Shown one piece after another: positions 33,540 to 45,325 of a stretch of DNA of 64,000 nucleotides. The stretch is from NCBI GenBank assembly GCA_037127315.1, contig JBBBDQ010001935.1:2152501-2216500 (forward strand), written 5' to 3'. This DNA is from Ascarosepion bandense (Eukaryota; Mollusca; Cephalopoda; Sepiida; Sepiidae). Numbering within the stretch: the first letter of the stretch is position 1; each line of letters begins with the position of its first letter. A program made the translations under genes and the position numbers. The notes below the pieces were generated by a model that was not told where the DNA came from, did not search any database, and saw nothing but the letters and a program-made list of their open reading frames with translations.

Positions 33540-35460
33540 ATATATGAGACATAGTGGAAAATTTATTAATGACATGTTTAACTGAGAACATCTGTTCTCT
33601 TTGGCTTCTTCAGGTTAGAATGAAAGTTACCTTGGGATTTCTGGTGATTAATCATAAATTAGATTACCTTATCACCTGTAATGTTTATACTCAAGAGAGT
33701 GTCTGTCTGCATGTTTGTTTTATCTGTATCAGAAGTGTTGTCAAGTAAATAATATACCCCTGGTGACTCTAATGAATTAGTCTAGAGACTTAAATAAATC
33801 CAAGTGACTGCAAAATCCTGTTAGTCAAGACTTTATATTATAATCACAGAAAACGACTTATAGGAGTGACAAAGAATTGAAACTCATACGATTTATAAGT
33901 GGAGTTATCCTCCTAACTCCTATCAAATGTTAACAAATGGGAAAAAATACTTGTTCCTTTGGCACACAGGATACCAGTGAAGACAACAATTTCAACCACA
34001 TTGGTTTAATTTTGTTTTGTTTTCTTTGCGTGTAAGAAAAAAAAGCAATCATATTCTTGCAAATATAGAGAAAATATTGACTTCTGTGATGCAAATTCAA
34101 CAAGAACAACAGCAGCAGCAGCAACAAAAGGAATAATATCGAAATAATGCTGAAGAAAACAAAATTCTTCACCTCATCTTACGCCAGGTGCTGTTGTAAA
34201 CGCCATATGAGATTTTATATTCAAACCAGATAATGGACTCTTCTGCATATTTTCATATACAAATTTTCAGAGAGGGATGCAGCAAGTGGGAAGATCAGAA
34301 AAAATAATGACTGTCATTGAGGGAAATTAGCACTGGGAGAACATGAAAAATACCTTAACTTTGTACTGCTAAAAAACCAGGAGAAATTGGTTTTGAAGAC
34401 ACAGTACATATTCTGATGAAAATCTTTAGTCATGTAAAAGATTCAGACTAAAACTGACTCCAGATTTGTTTAGTTTTCATTTTTGTTTAAGGGTTAACAG
34501 CAAAAAAGGTGCAGAAATATGGGCAAAAATTCTCGTGAAAATTGAACAAAATAATGAACTTACACGGCAGGAAAGATCGGACAAAAGTGGATGAAGAAGA
34601 ACTAACAAAAATAAAATTTGGCCATTTACTATATACGGCGAAATCCCTATACACTATTGGGCATGTCACTGGGACAATTAATGTCTGTAAGAAAAATTGG
34701 TGTTCAATAAGTCAAAAAAGAATAAGAACAGATAGTAAAACGGATGCTGATTTTTACAAGATTGGCAAAAAGTATTTTTCAGAGTGTACAAAGATGGAAA
34801 AGAAATGTGAAAAGATAGCATAATAATATCACAAATCAGAAGCAAGATAATGGGAACACAAAAGGCATTATATTCAACTGAAGAAAAGGTTTATCAAACA
34901 AAGGCCCAAAATAAGGGAAATAGAGACTATGAAAGTGTTGTATGATGTTTTTAATGTTTCAGCGCCCCAAGAATTTATTGAATGTACAAGATTTCCTGAA
35001 AAGAAAAAAAAACAAACAGAAAAACTGAAAAATGATCTGAAATGGATCTTGCCAGAAAGTGGACGCGGTGATAATAATAAATAAAAAGTAAAATGAAATA
35101 TTTATAAATAAATCTCAAGGCGATTGGGGGGGGGGGGAGTAAATAATAAACCCCAGGTGGCTAAGGGAGTCTAAAAATCTGTTAGTTGGTCTTTACAGTT
35201 TTAATCATGGTGAGCTCCTTATCATAGAAAACGAGTTATAACAAGAAGTATTTGGTGGTTTTGGATTTTAGATCAGGTTGAGTCTGGACGTTGGAGGTGA
35301 TAAGGTAATCTAATTTGATTTATGGTCACTACATATCTTTAGAGATCTCCATGCAATTTTCCTCATATACAGTTTTTCTTTCATTCTAACCTGAGGAAGC
35401 CAAAGAGAGATCATTTGAAATGCACTGTTAATAAAATTTTCCACTTTGTCTTATTATTTT
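33540..35460 (+). mobile_element. Unclassified element with inverted terminal and direct internal repeats
   Basis: The ends are long inverted repeats: 33550-33690 and, inverted, 35455-35290 share GTGGAAAATTT, CTCTTTGGCTTC, TCAGGTTAGAATGAAAG and TTAGATTACCTTATCACCT. Inside these, 33742-33870 and 35140-35245 are direct repeats (TAAATAATA then CCC[A/T]GGTG, then CTGTTAGT, then AGAAAACGA and TTATA). Between them, the plus strand from 34542 to 34823 is open (MNKIMNLHGRKDRTKVDEEE, later CKKNWCS), and 34908-35083 is open, ending LKWILPESGRGDNNK. I do not recognise these proteins. Combined inverted and direct terminal repeats are characteristic of Penelope-like elements, but no RT or GIY-YIG motif is visible, so the class is undecided. 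Confidence 0.5.
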
Positions 35461-35461
35461 T

Positions 35462-35726
35462 AATCTTGTTATGAATATTGTTATTCATCCTACACAAACA
35501 CGTCTTTATGCTTAAATTTATGTTTAATACTATTAAAGTTTTTGAAGGTGCATTCTTTTGAGATGTTTGTTTCTAAATTACATTTTGCCAAACAAATGTT
35601 ACATTTACTGATATATTACTATTTTACCACAATGAGGTAAGAATAAAAATTATTTAAAAATTTTTGGTTTCATCATCTTTCTAATATTCTATTCACTTAT
35701 GTGATGATGTTCTTTATTTTTTTCAG
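35462..35726. other. 3' end of the first intron
   Basis: A+T-rich sequence leading into the acceptor TTTATTTTTTTCAG at 35713-35726. No other feature was seen. Confidence 0.7.
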
Positions 35727-35834
35727 ATAAAATCTTTATTCAAAGATGGAAACAATGAACTTGGAATGGCCCAAAGGTTTGCTTCTGGCTCAATGGCAGG
35801 TGCCATTTCCCAAACAATAATTTACCCAATGGAG
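35727..35834 (+). CDS. SLC25A24-like: SCaMC mitochondrial carrier, exon: start of carrier repeat 2
   Basis: 36 codons in phase 0, preceded by TTTTTTTCAG and followed by GTGAGT. The product IKSLFKDGNNELGMAQRFAS, GSMAGAISQTIIYPME covers the inter-repeat loop and the first transmembrane helix of carrier repeat 2. GSMAGA-x-(A/S)QT-x-IYPMEV is the family signature in SCaMC proteins. The exon ends inside the Px[DE]xx[KR] carrier motif: P-M-E here, V-L-K in the next exon, 9.6 kb away. The reading frame joins exactly with both neighbours. The preceding 31.1-kb intron is the largest here and holds most of the window's transposons. Confidence 0.96.
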
Positions 35835-36288
35835 GTGAGTTCTTTTTTTTTTTTTTTTTTTTTTTTTAAATAAAACTTTATTTTATTATCTAAACAAAAC
35901 ACGAAAATTGATATACTTGTTGATATTCATATATACCATGTGTACATATATTTAGGATATAAAACTAGTCTTTTTATTTTTTTAATTTAATTTAATTTTT
36001 TATTTTATCATGCCTCATAACATTAAAATATCCCCCTTCTAGGTAAGAAAATCAGGCTGCTAATACATTGTTTTTATTTATTTTCATATTATTTTTCTTT
36101 GGCTATTTTTACTTAGCACACTTCATTATGATCAACAGGGAATTTTAGTCAAATGAGGTAAATTTGCATTATGCATTGCTTGACATTATATAGACCTTTA
36201 GGTTGTAAATAACATGACAATAATTGTTATATAGGGTGTGTGTGTGTGTGTATAGTTTTTAACATTATTTTCTATGTGTGTGTGTGTG

Positions 36289-36321
<33 letters not shown>

Positions 36322-36552
36322 ATACATGTACAGGGAGATTGAGGGGAAGAAATGGCTACAGGTAGTATTGAAAAAAGGATAAGAGATGAACATGATAAAA
36401 AAAGATAGAACATGGTGATTGACATTGCATTTTGGAGATTATAGCTTTCAGGAAAGTAAATAAACTGGAGGGAGTTTCTCAGGCAGGAAATGCAAGAAAA
36501 GAAACTATTAGAATAAAAGTGGTAGTTACATTTAACTATTTCAATCTAGTAG
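35835..36552. other. Intron 5' part, microsatellites
   Basis: Begins GTGAGT then a run of about 27 T. Contains (TG)n/(TA)n tracts at 36235-36322. Nothing coding. Confidence 0.6.
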
Positions 36553-36554
36553 AA

Positions 36555-37740
36555 TGCTTAAATTCATTTGATCCTTAGAGCAGTTGCCCTGAAAATATTT
36601 TTTGAAAAGACTGAAGGAAGCCATGTTGTGTTGGTGAGAAAGTGTCTGAAGTTGAGATGCCAACTCAGGACCGATTCCATTTCAAATCCTTTGGATCCTG
36701 TCGAGAACCTAGAGATGAATAGCAGGCGCATCCAAGAAAATATGGCAACAGTATTCAATGCATAGATGAATAATAGCTTTGTAAATGTGCAAAAATGTGT
36801 CATTCTAACTAGAAAATCTTTGTCTGACATAGTGACACAACCTTTCTAGCACTAGAGAAAGCTGTAGATTCAATATAATCATTCCACTTCAGGTTGATTG
36901 AATCAGCCTGCTCCAGTTAAACATTGATTGGAGGTGCATTTCAAGAGGAGCAACCAGGTTTACTTTGTGCAGGTTTTCTATTGAGATGGGAGTAAATGGT
37001 GGTATCATCTGCATAGATGCCTACTTAGGAACTTGATTGCATCAAGAATATCATTAATGAAAATCAAAAAGAGCATCAGACCTAGGATAGGGCCTTAAGG
37101 GACACATGCATTCACGTGAAAGGATCTGGAATCTGTTCAGAATGACCTTCATTTCATGATTGATAGGAACGATTGAATTAAATCGAGCAGTAATACTGAA
37201 GCTTGCACAGAAGACCAGCATTCCAAACCCTGTCAAACGAATTCAAGATATCTAGAGCCACAGCTCAAGCTTTCCCATTATTATCAAGAGCCTGGTATAC
37301 ATATACATAGATGACCCTCAGCACATCAGTAGGAGACTTGGCAAAGTGGAAGCCATAATGTTTGTCAGTAAGTGAGTCATAAGAGGTGAGATGCTTAAAC
37401 ACTTTAGTATTTGTTAGTCTCAAACACTTTGTCAAAAATTGGTAAGAGGCTAACATTATGATTGTTAGAAGGGTCAGAGTTCACATGAGTTCTTGAAAAC
37501 AGGAACAAGCAAGAAAAGTAAGAATGCAAAGAGGCAATAGTTGTAGAGATTGCAGAGGGTGAGAGCCAGCTCAGGGACACATTTCTTTAGGATGATAGTC
37601 GGGATTCCATCATCTCTGCTTATCTTATGGAAGTCTAATTTAGAAATGATGTCCGATACCAGAGATAACACATCACTGAATAAGTCCCGGGCCTGACACA
37701 TAGATTGCACCACTGATAAAAAGTCCATATTATTTTTATG
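36555..37740 (-). mobile_element. Old LINE relic, reverse strand
   Basis: Minus-strand blocks in element order: DDGIPTIILKKCVPELALTL and CNLYNYCL (about 37625), PVFKNS (about 37495), then after a shift HYGFHFAKSPTDVL (about 37360), YQALDNNGKA (37290-37265), then MKVILNR (about 37150) and, near 36800-36600, LNTVAIFSWM-like remnants of the MEYCCH block. The order matches the fingers-palm-thumb layout of the LINE at 8906, but the VPQG and YADD regions are unreadable and frameshifts are frequent. It is an old insertion opposite to the host gene. Confidence 0.7.
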
Positions 37741-37951
37741 AAGTACTAACCTTCAAATGACACGTGACAAAGTTTGGGCCCAATCAGATTATTAGTTTAC
37801 AAATTACAGTTATTTAAGTGAAGCTACTGTTGCAAATTTTCCAAACAATGGGAAAATCTGAATTTCATGTGTTGTTAAAGCATTGTTTTTTGATAGGGGG
37901 AAAAATACTGTTTAAGCAAAGCTTAAGCTTGATAAGTGTTTTTCAAATTCA

Positions 37952-38628
37952 GCTCTGTTGAAAACAACGGTTAAGAGGTAGTATGCTGACTTCAAATATG
38001 ATTGTACAGGCACAAATGGCGCTGAACGCTCAGATCACCTAAAATCAGCAGTTGTCCTCAGAAAACACCAAAAAAAAATACGCTATCTTGTTTTGGTCAA
38101 TCGTAAACTGAAGTTGTGTGAGATAACAGAGGAGTTGAACATATCAGAAGGCAGTGTATTCAACATTTTTTATGAACATTTGTCAATGAAAAAGCTGTGT
38201 TCAAAGTGGGTGCTGCGTTTGCTCGCAGTTAATCAAAAACAACACTACGACGATGATTTGGAGGGTTGTTTGCAACTGTTTCAATGCAACAAGGAATTTT
38301 TGCATAAATATGTGACAATGGATGAAAAATGGATCCACTTCACTCCAGAGTCAAATCAACAGGTGAAAGCTGTCCAAACCAACCAAAGAGGCAAACATCA
38401 GCAGGCAAGGTTTTGGTCTCCGTATTTTGGGATGCGCAGAGTATTTTGTGCATTGACTTGAGAAAGGAACAAGCATTAATAGCGAATATTATATAGCATT
38501 ATTGGTGCGTTTGACGTAAGAAATCACCAAAAAAACTGCTACAAATGAAAAAGAAAAAGTGATCTTTCACCATGACAATGCACTGTGTCCCAAGGCAATT
38601 GCAATGATGGCCCCCGGGATTTATTGAG
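37952..38628 (+). pseudogene. mariner (DD34D-type) transposase pseudogene
   Basis: The plus strand from about 37955 reads KTTVKR, a stop where mariners have Trp (TGG to TAG), YADFKYDCTGTNGAERSDHL, LVLVNRKLKLCEITEELNIS and EGSVFNIFYEHLSMKKLCSK. This is the helix-turn-helix and linker of mariner transposases (W-VPR-L is here WVLRL). Then YVTMDEKWIHF gives the first catalytic Asp block (usually TMDETWI-x-HF). After indels, KKKVIFHHDNALCPKAI (about 38550) is the HHDNAP block with the second Asp. The third acid region is absent; the sequence stops near 38625. The N-terminus before helix 1 and the TIRs were not found. This is a different family from copies A and B. Confidence 0.88.
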
Positions 38629-38732
38629 TGATGTGCTATATCATTCAGTTGAGTCTCTGTTCTAAGTGAGAAATCAGGTGTGGGTACTCCAGACTAGTCC
38701 TGTTGAGTTGGAAGAAAATTTGTGAGCAAAGC

Positions 38733-38734
<2 letters not shown>

Positions 38735-38774
<40 letters not shown>

Positions 38775-38775
38775 A
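38735..38775. repeat. (TA)n microsatellite
   Basis: About 30 bases of alternating TA. Confidence 0.95.
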
Positions 38776-39174
38776 TTGACAGCTTATTGATGACCATTTT
38801 TTTTGTTGTTGTTGTTGCAACAGGCACAACACAAAACTAATTTTGAATCTATATAATAGAGAAAATGGGCTGACAGTATCCTAAAATGATAATCATTATT
38901 TATTGGCCGGTGTCCCTAATAATGGCTTAGGCTATTTAAGAAGGGCAGTCCTTTTCACTAAAGTCCAACCTCATTTGAAATGCCTGTTCCATATACTCAA
39001 TATGCTTCAAAACAGGAACTCGATTACAGTTCTGTACTCTTCTAACTTTTTGAATTCATTTTTCTGCACATTTACACCTGAAGTGCAGAAACAGTTATTA
39101 GTAGCAAGGTGCAAATTGAAGTGTATTTCGTCTATAGTTGCATGTTCCTACATCTGCAATTTAATCTCTCTAGT

Positions 39175-39420
39175 GTGTGGGTGGTGCAGTGGATATCTGC
39201 TTGGAAGGAGAGATTGGAGATCCAAGTTCAAATTTCAGTTCAATTTGTTGCAGCTATGGGTTAAATAACAGGACAGATTGGGTTCTATAGCTTTGGTTGG
39301 CAACCAGTCTAATGCAGAAAGAAATGCCTACTGTAGGAAAATCTTCTGCCAAGTCAGGTCTCTTTAGAGACCCAATCACCCAAGCGTGTATCACATATGG
39401 CATTTAAACGAATGATATTT
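39175..39420 (+). mobile_element. tRNA-derived SINE (GTGCAGTGGATATC family)
   Basis: The A box lies in GTGGTGCAGTGGATATCTGC and the B box in CCAAGTTCAAATTTC. The body has GCTATGGGTTAAATAACAGG, GATTGGGTTCTATAGC and GGTTGGCAACCAGTCT, ending TGTATCACATATGGCATTTAA. The segment between the B box and GCTATGGGTT is shorter than in the copy at 43162, missing the CATTGCATTCACTTATTCGC part. Confidence 0.8.
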
Positions 39421-39424
39421 ATTG

Positions 39425-40825
39425 GAAGCAGACGGCAACCATCTTTTAATAGGATTCTACCCCTATCACCGTTAACTCTACATGTTTATTATTCAAATGT
39501 TAAGACAATTCTTTGGGAGAGACAACAAAAGATGATTCATTATTAAGTTAATATAGTAAGTAATAATTCAATGCTTTTTATTTTTTTCAGCAGCTTAATT
39601 GCTCTCTCTGCCAAACTTTATTTTAGGAATGAAATGACATTTGAATGAACTTGCAAAAAATAAAAGCCAGTATTTCAGAAAACACATTTCCCTCTCTTCA
39701 AAACAATCAAAAATGTTTAGAACCTTAAAATATTGTTAGCATTTACTTTCTGATTTAATTTCCTGCTTTTTAAAAAAAAATTTAAATCTACAAATACATA
39801 TTTTTAATTAATTATATTTGTCATCTTATAAAGCAGGTTTGGGGTATTTTTTTTTTTTTACATTACTATTTCACATTTTGCAATTCAGTTTAATCCCTTG
39901 TTCATGCAGCTTGAAGTTTTCTATCATCCTTTTTATAATACTAGTACATTTGATGCAGTGTATGTAACTAATTGCCGGTCTTAATGAACAAGGTTCACAC
40001 TTTGAACTGATCTTATCATTTTATTTAAGAAAGGCACAATGAAGCCAAAGAACAAATATATTTCTGAAAGGAGAAAGGGATGAACAAAATACATAAACAA
40101 AGAAAACACTTTTCAAACAGAAATAACAATTTTGAAACAAATGCAAAATAATAAAAGAATCCATGATGTTTTAGATGAGAATGTTACACAATAGTAAGAA
40201 CATATACCATGTTATATTTTTGACCAGTAGTAGTTTCCTAATCCCTAAAAGGTGATGTGGTAACAGAATTGCAGGAATTACAGCTAAACGTGCGTGTGTG
40301 TGTGTGATAGATAAATATCTTTTTATATTTTTACAGAACATTGAGTTATTTTCATAATTATAACCCTGTTACTACTGCTACCATGCTAGCAAATTCTCTA
40401 AGTCTTTGAATGTATATACCAGTCCTGTCATAGTATATGATATTTGGATCACTTTTCTTTTCCTCTTTACTAAATCTGTGTTATAGTTGATCGATCATGG
40501 TGATTAATAATAATCATATGTTGATTCTGACTTGGCCGTTCACTGTCTTATCTGATATTTCCAAGTTGTGTGTTGTCATCATTGTTCTTGGGAAGGATAG
40601 TGGAGTGGTTTCCTGTTGCCTTCTTTCTCTAGATATTTTTTTACCTCTTGTTATCTGGTCATTGACTCTTTGAGTTCATCTGTTCTTTGATAGGTTTTAT
40701 TTTACTTTGTTAGGTTGTTAATCACTTTCCTTATCACACTGAAGTGTAGAATTGCTATTTTAGTTTCTGACACCCCCAACAAAAAAAAACAAAAAAAACT
40801 ACTCTGGCTTTGGCTACTAGACTTC
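39425..40825. other. Intron, nothing recognised
   Basis: A+T-rich, with a small GT patch at about 40290. A G+C-richer block at 40560-40680 is unassigned. Confidence 0.45.
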
Positions 40826-40827
40826 TG

Positions 40828-41205
40828 AGATGAGGTAGTATTTACATTATTCAAACTGGTGTTCTCATCTTTATTGCTATGTCTATGATGTTTCAGTCAT
40901 TCTATACTCCAGCCTTCTTCAGGTGCAAGGACAGATGGCTCTGGATATAAGTGTTGGTTAGTGCCAGTGACTTGACCTAAAGAGTTGTGAGTTTAACACC
41001 TGGCAAGAGCAGTGGTGAACAAATAACTTAGAGAGTTGAGTTAAAGGGAAATAACTATATGTCATCCAGAAGTGGCATTGCATGTGGAATGAATGGGTTT
41101 GGTTTGAAATTCCTAGCCCCTGAAGAAGGCCAGAGCATATAACAGCCAAAATGTCATAAACATGGCAATAAAGATGAAAGTAACAGTTCAAACGACATAA
41201 TGTAC
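40828..41205 (+). mobile_element. Foldback element with tRNA-like core, third copy
   Basis: The left arm (about 40840-40925: GTATTTACATTATTCAAACT, GATGTTTCAGTCATTC, CCAGCCTTCTTCAGG) is an inverted copy of the right arm (41115-41200: CCTGAAGAAGGCCAGAGC, AAAATGTCATAAACATGGCA, CAGTTCAAACGACATAATG). Between them lies the plus-strand tRNA-like core: AAGTGTTGGTTAGTGCCAGT, GTTGTGAGTTTAACACCTGG, then GAGTTGAGTTAAAGGGAAAT and AAGTGGCATTGCATGTGGAA. Arm length is about 85 bp. This copy shows most clearly that the arms flank a SINE-like centre. Confidence 0.72.
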
Positions 41206-41206
41206 T

Positions 41207-42200
41207 CTGGCTTTATCTTGCAAACAAAGATTTGGGCACTTCCCCACCTCTCGATTCCATGACTGTTGCAGGTCCTTTCATATCAGGTGCAGGAGGTATG
41301 TGGATAATCCTGCAGACCAACACTAGCAAGGATTTATAATGGTGTGCCGTGTGATATACTCATGGCCGGCAGAGGGTCCAGGTCTTGGTTTACTTGTAAG
41401 AATTTGTATATTTTATATTTTGTAGTTCATGTAGTCTCTGATTTCTTTGTTACTCTTTTGTCTTTCAATCTCTTGTCATAATGGTAGTCTTTATTGATGC
41501 ATATTTGAAGCTTGTTTTTCTTTGTTTGCATGATCCAAAAATGTTGACATGAGCCAACAATCTGAATGATCACTGTGCTATTATTGCTTGTTGTGTTGAT
41601 CTTTCCATCTTTTATGGCATCATTTGAATTTTCTTGACCAGTTAACAGATAAATAGCTAAAATTATTACAAATATTATATTAAATATATATCAAACATAA
41701 AAGAACTGATATAATTCCTCATGAATTGCTGAAAAGATTTACAAACAAAAAGAATTAAATTAAGTAAGATAAGCAATTACTAACTAAAAAAAAAAAGTCC
41801 CTTGTTTTATTTTGACTTTTACATATCAACCCAGTCATAGATTAACTGCGATCAAGGTCACTGTGTACTGTGTACAGAGGCTATTATGTGCTTCATCAAG
41901 GTTGCATATGGTTTGGAACTCACTATTTTCATTTTAAACTGGTTGTCAACCATGGCTTAAGAGCCTATTCGGTCTTGCTATTAGATATTCAAGAAATCTT
42001 ATTCCTGATGGGAAAATAAAAATTCTATCAGAAGTACTTTTTATGTTTTAACTTTAAATTCAGTTTTGTGATCTGAAAATTGATCTCATGTTAGGGTTGG
42101 TTCCACCATATGAACAGTACCACGTTTGACACCTGTCAGTTATTTGATCCAAAGCAATTTGAAAAATGGATTCTACTGCTGCCAATCTTACTACTAGTGT

Positions 42201-42243
<43 letters not shown>

Positions 42244-42635
42244 ATGGAAACTTTTGTCACTAGTGACAAGTGTTTTTAGGATTTTTAATGAAATTTAAAA
42301 GGTTGTTTTATGGATATTTGCAAAGGACATGTAGAGACAAGCTGATAAAGAAATAGAAGTCACTTAAGATTTCTTTTACTAAACATAACAATGCATTGTC
42401 CATCTTTTTATAATTTTTTTTTTTTTTCCTTTTCATTTTAATGTTATTTGTTATATTTGAAAATCTTAACAATTTTTTACATTTATAAAAATAACCTACA
42501 TATAGTAACATTTCAGGATAGGTGGAAATCTGTGTAATTACCTCCCTTGCTTTATTTTGACTTTTTCATAACCTTAACCTAGTTATAGATTGACCACAAT
42601 CATTGTGAGATCTATGGTCTTGATAGCTGTATAGT
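41207..42635. other. Intron, unassigned
   Basis: 41215-41400 is G+C-richer and probably a repeat I do not recognise. The rest is A+T-rich. (CA)n-(TA)n occupies 42206-42243; the minus-strand frame reading through it is an artefact. Confidence 0.45.
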
Positions 42636-42639
42636 GCAT

Positions 42640-42805
42640 GTTTCAGCAGTTTCATAGGGTTTTGAATTCAGATTTTTCCTTCTCTTAGACTGATTGCCAA
42701 ATGGGGTTAAAGAGTCCAATTTTGCTGTACTATTTAACCTGAAGTTGTGAGGAAAAGAAATGGATTCAAACCTTTTCCCATGGGTATTGTGGATTTTTAC
42801 ATATT
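42640..42805 (-). mobile_element. Diverged SINE fragment (GTGCAGTGGATATC family)
   Basis: The minus strand contains AGGTTTGAATCCATTTC, CTCACAACTTCAGGTTAAAT, AGTACAGCAAAATTGG and TGGCAATCAGTCTAAGAG. These align with the SINE body order TTCCTTCCAGCTATGGGTTA, ACAGGACAGATTGG, GGCAACCAGTCTAC. It is heavily diverged, and both ends are missing. Confidence 0.5.
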
Positions 42806-43161
42806 TGACTTAAATTAATGCTACCATTTGTTTAAATTTTTCTATTTGAATTTGTAAATTTAAGGAAAGGCTTGGTACAAACTTTATTAGAAATACATGA
42901 CCATTTCATTTTAATAGCCAATAGTACATTAAATATTTCTCTTCTACAATAAAACTGATGTTAATAAACAAAGAAATTAAGAGTATAATCATTTTTAAAA
43001 AATATTTTTTAAATTTAAATGTTCATCTCAACTTCAGTCACTTTCCCACCTACATAATATTGTGTCTTTGTACTTCTACCTCCTCCTCTTCTTCTTTTTT
43101 CACCTTCAAGAAATATTTCATGTCACTTGTTCTGATGAACTTTATAGGTTTTATGAATTCA

Positions 43162-43475
43162 AGCACATTGTTGTGGTGCAGTGGATATCGGCTCAGAAGA
43201 AGAAATCTTAGAGCCAAGTTTGAATTCCAGTTGAATTCATTGCATTCACTTATTCGCAAATACTTTTGGGAAAGGTATTAATCTGTCTCTTCCTTCCAGC
43301 TATGGGTTAAATAACAGGACAGATTGGGTTCTACAGCCGTGGTTGGCAACCAGTCTACAACAGAAAGTAATGGCACCCTACTGCAGGAAAATCTTCTCCT
43401 TGGTCAGTCATATCTCAAAAAAAAAAAAAAATGATTGCTCAAGCGTGTATCATGTGTGGCACTTAACTGACGAAA
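43162..43475 (+). mobile_element. tRNA-derived SINE, most complete copy
   Basis: The A box TGGTGCAGTGG (in TTGTGGTGCAGTGGATATCG, 43171 on) and the B-box-like GTTTGAATTCC (about 43218) have tRNA-type spacing. The body is complete: CATTGCATTCACTTATTCGC, CTTCCAGCTATGGGTTAAAT, CAGATTGGGTTCTACAGCCG, GGCAACCAGTCTACAACAGA, CTGCAGGAAAATCTTCTCC. An A15 run is inserted in the tail (43418-43432) before GCGTGTATCATGTGTGGCAC. About 310 bp. It is the reference for copies at 26020, 28458, 39175 and 42640. Confidence 0.82.
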
Positions 43476-43477
43476 TT

Positions 43478-43765
43478 GGTGGCTTGATCTTCTCATTTTA
43501 GTTGAATCAACTATATGTAAACCATAAGTTTCATGCTAACAGTTTCTTCTCTTGTACTTTTCACTTGTGAAACACTCTTTGATCTTCAAAAATTTAAATG
43601 CAATATCAGTCTTATGATCTGCCTCAGTCCCTGTAATTTTATTGTTCTTAATCTTTAAAAATTTTTTTTGTCTTTTTTCTTCTATTCTCTCTCACTCAAT
43701 AACCTTTTGCATCTCGGTGGCTTTATTACTTTACCAGGGGATGAAATGATTAAAAATATGCAGTT
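43478..43765 (+). mobile_element. LINE 3' end fragment, 8906 family
   Basis: Starts at the TTTCATGCTAACAGTTTCTT block (equivalent of FYSNSFFSR), passes the degenerate LWNSLP region and reaches the 3' UTR end GTGGCTTTATTACTTTACCA then GGGGATGAAATGATTAAAAA. It lies directly upstream of another fragment of the same family, both on the plus strand, so two insertions are more likely than one. Confidence 0.7.
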
Positions 43766-43929
43766 ACCTCCTCTTCATTATTCTAGATTTTTTTTTCTTT
43801 ATTTAATCCATCCATGATTTTCTTGGCAGTCACTTCAAAAAGAAGAAAAAAAAAAAACAACTTTCTGGATTAAGAGTCATCATTTTTCTCAAAATATCTT
43901 CATAGCCACTTGAATCCTATTTCTCCCTA

Positions 43930-45325
43930 AATTCTTTTTACTTTCATCCCTGATGTCATTAAATTATTTTTGGCAAAATACTCAAGAGTCTGATCAACTC
44001 TGAATTGCTTAAGCATGTCACCTCGCTGGGTCTTCTTTCGGAGAAGCAATATGGCTTTTGCTTCTCTAGGTCCACTGCTGATGGTCATAGCTGAAAGAGT
44101 ATCAAGCTTCAGATAAGAATGATGAATCTCAGGCTGTTGTTTTGGACTCATCTTGAAGGCATTTGACAAGTTTTGGCATACTGATATTCTTCAATCGTTG
44201 AAAAGTTATGACATTTCTAGACAAATTTGTGAACTGATTCAGTCTTTCTTATCAAATCGTGTAAATGAAAGTTATTTTGAATTGCCACTGTTCTAGATCC
44301 TTCTGCATTAATGCAGGCGTTCCCCAGGGCTCTATCCCAGGGGCTCACATTGTTCCTAATTATCACCAGTGACCCTTCTGATGGCATCACTTCTAAACTT
44401 TGTATCTATGCACAACCATTTATTCCTGTCTTATTAGTAAGTACGAGTGGTTTGATAAGATCAAATTGACACCTTATTAGAAAAAAAAATGATCTACATT
44501 CTGTTGTTAAGTGGATCGAGGAATGGTTGGTTAATTTTAATGCCTCCAAAGTGAAACTTCTCTCTTTTAATCATCTGAGAGAACCCTTTTTACCTTCCAT
44601 GGCAGATGCTGACCTCCTCGAGAGTGATTCATTGTACATTCTTTGACTAATGTTTCCTGCAAAAATGACATTGAATCATTTACTACATCTGCTGCTAGGA
44701 AAGTTGGTTCACTGTGTTGTGTTAGATAATTTTTTTTTTTTTTACCGTAATCTCTCTTACATATCTATATGTCTGCCACTTGTCCATGCTTAGAATATTG
44801 CTGCCACATATGGCCTGGTGCTCCTGCTATATATTTAGAGATCCTTGATAAAATCCAAAGAATCTGCAATGTTATAAGTCCTAACCTAGCATCTCAGCTT
44901 CAGTCACTTTCTCACCACTGTAAAGTAGATCCCCTGTGCCTTTTCTATAAATATTTTCATAATTGTTTTGATGAACTTTCCTCTATGGTACCAAGACTCT
45001 AAGAATTTAAGAGCAGATCTAGGTTGGTGGCAAGGTCTCATCATTTTACAGTTGAAAGGACTAGATGTAACTGTAAGTTCTAAGCTAACAGTTTCTTCTA
45101 ATGCATTTTTCACTTGTAGAATACTCCTTCGGCTTCTTGCTTTCCAGCCAACTTTGATTTTCAAAAATAAAAAGGCAATGTGAATCATTGTCTTTTGTTT
45201 TCTTAATTCTTGCTCTTTTATTATTGTCTTTCTTTGATTCTCTTTGCACTCTCTAACACTCAGTAATTCCTTGTGTCTTAGTGGCTTTTATTGCCTTGCT
45301 TGGGGTAAAATGATTGAAAGAAATA
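43930..45325 (+). mobile_element. Old LINE relic with RT remnants, 8906 family
   Basis: Plus-strand blocks in order: KQYGFCFSRSTADG (about 44045), AFPRAL/LTLFLIITSDPSDG around 44320-44390 (equivalent of VPQGS-x-LGPTLFLI-x-INDL), IYAQPF where the catalytic YADD should be, EEWLVNFNASKVKLLSFNHL (about 44518), LEYCCHIWPGAPAIYL (about 44792), QLQSLSHHCKVDPLCLFYKY and DELSSMVP. The 3' end CTTGCTTGGGGTAAAATGAT is at about 45296. The catalytic box is lost and frameshifts are many. It ends only about 125 bp before the next host exon. Confidence 0.8.
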
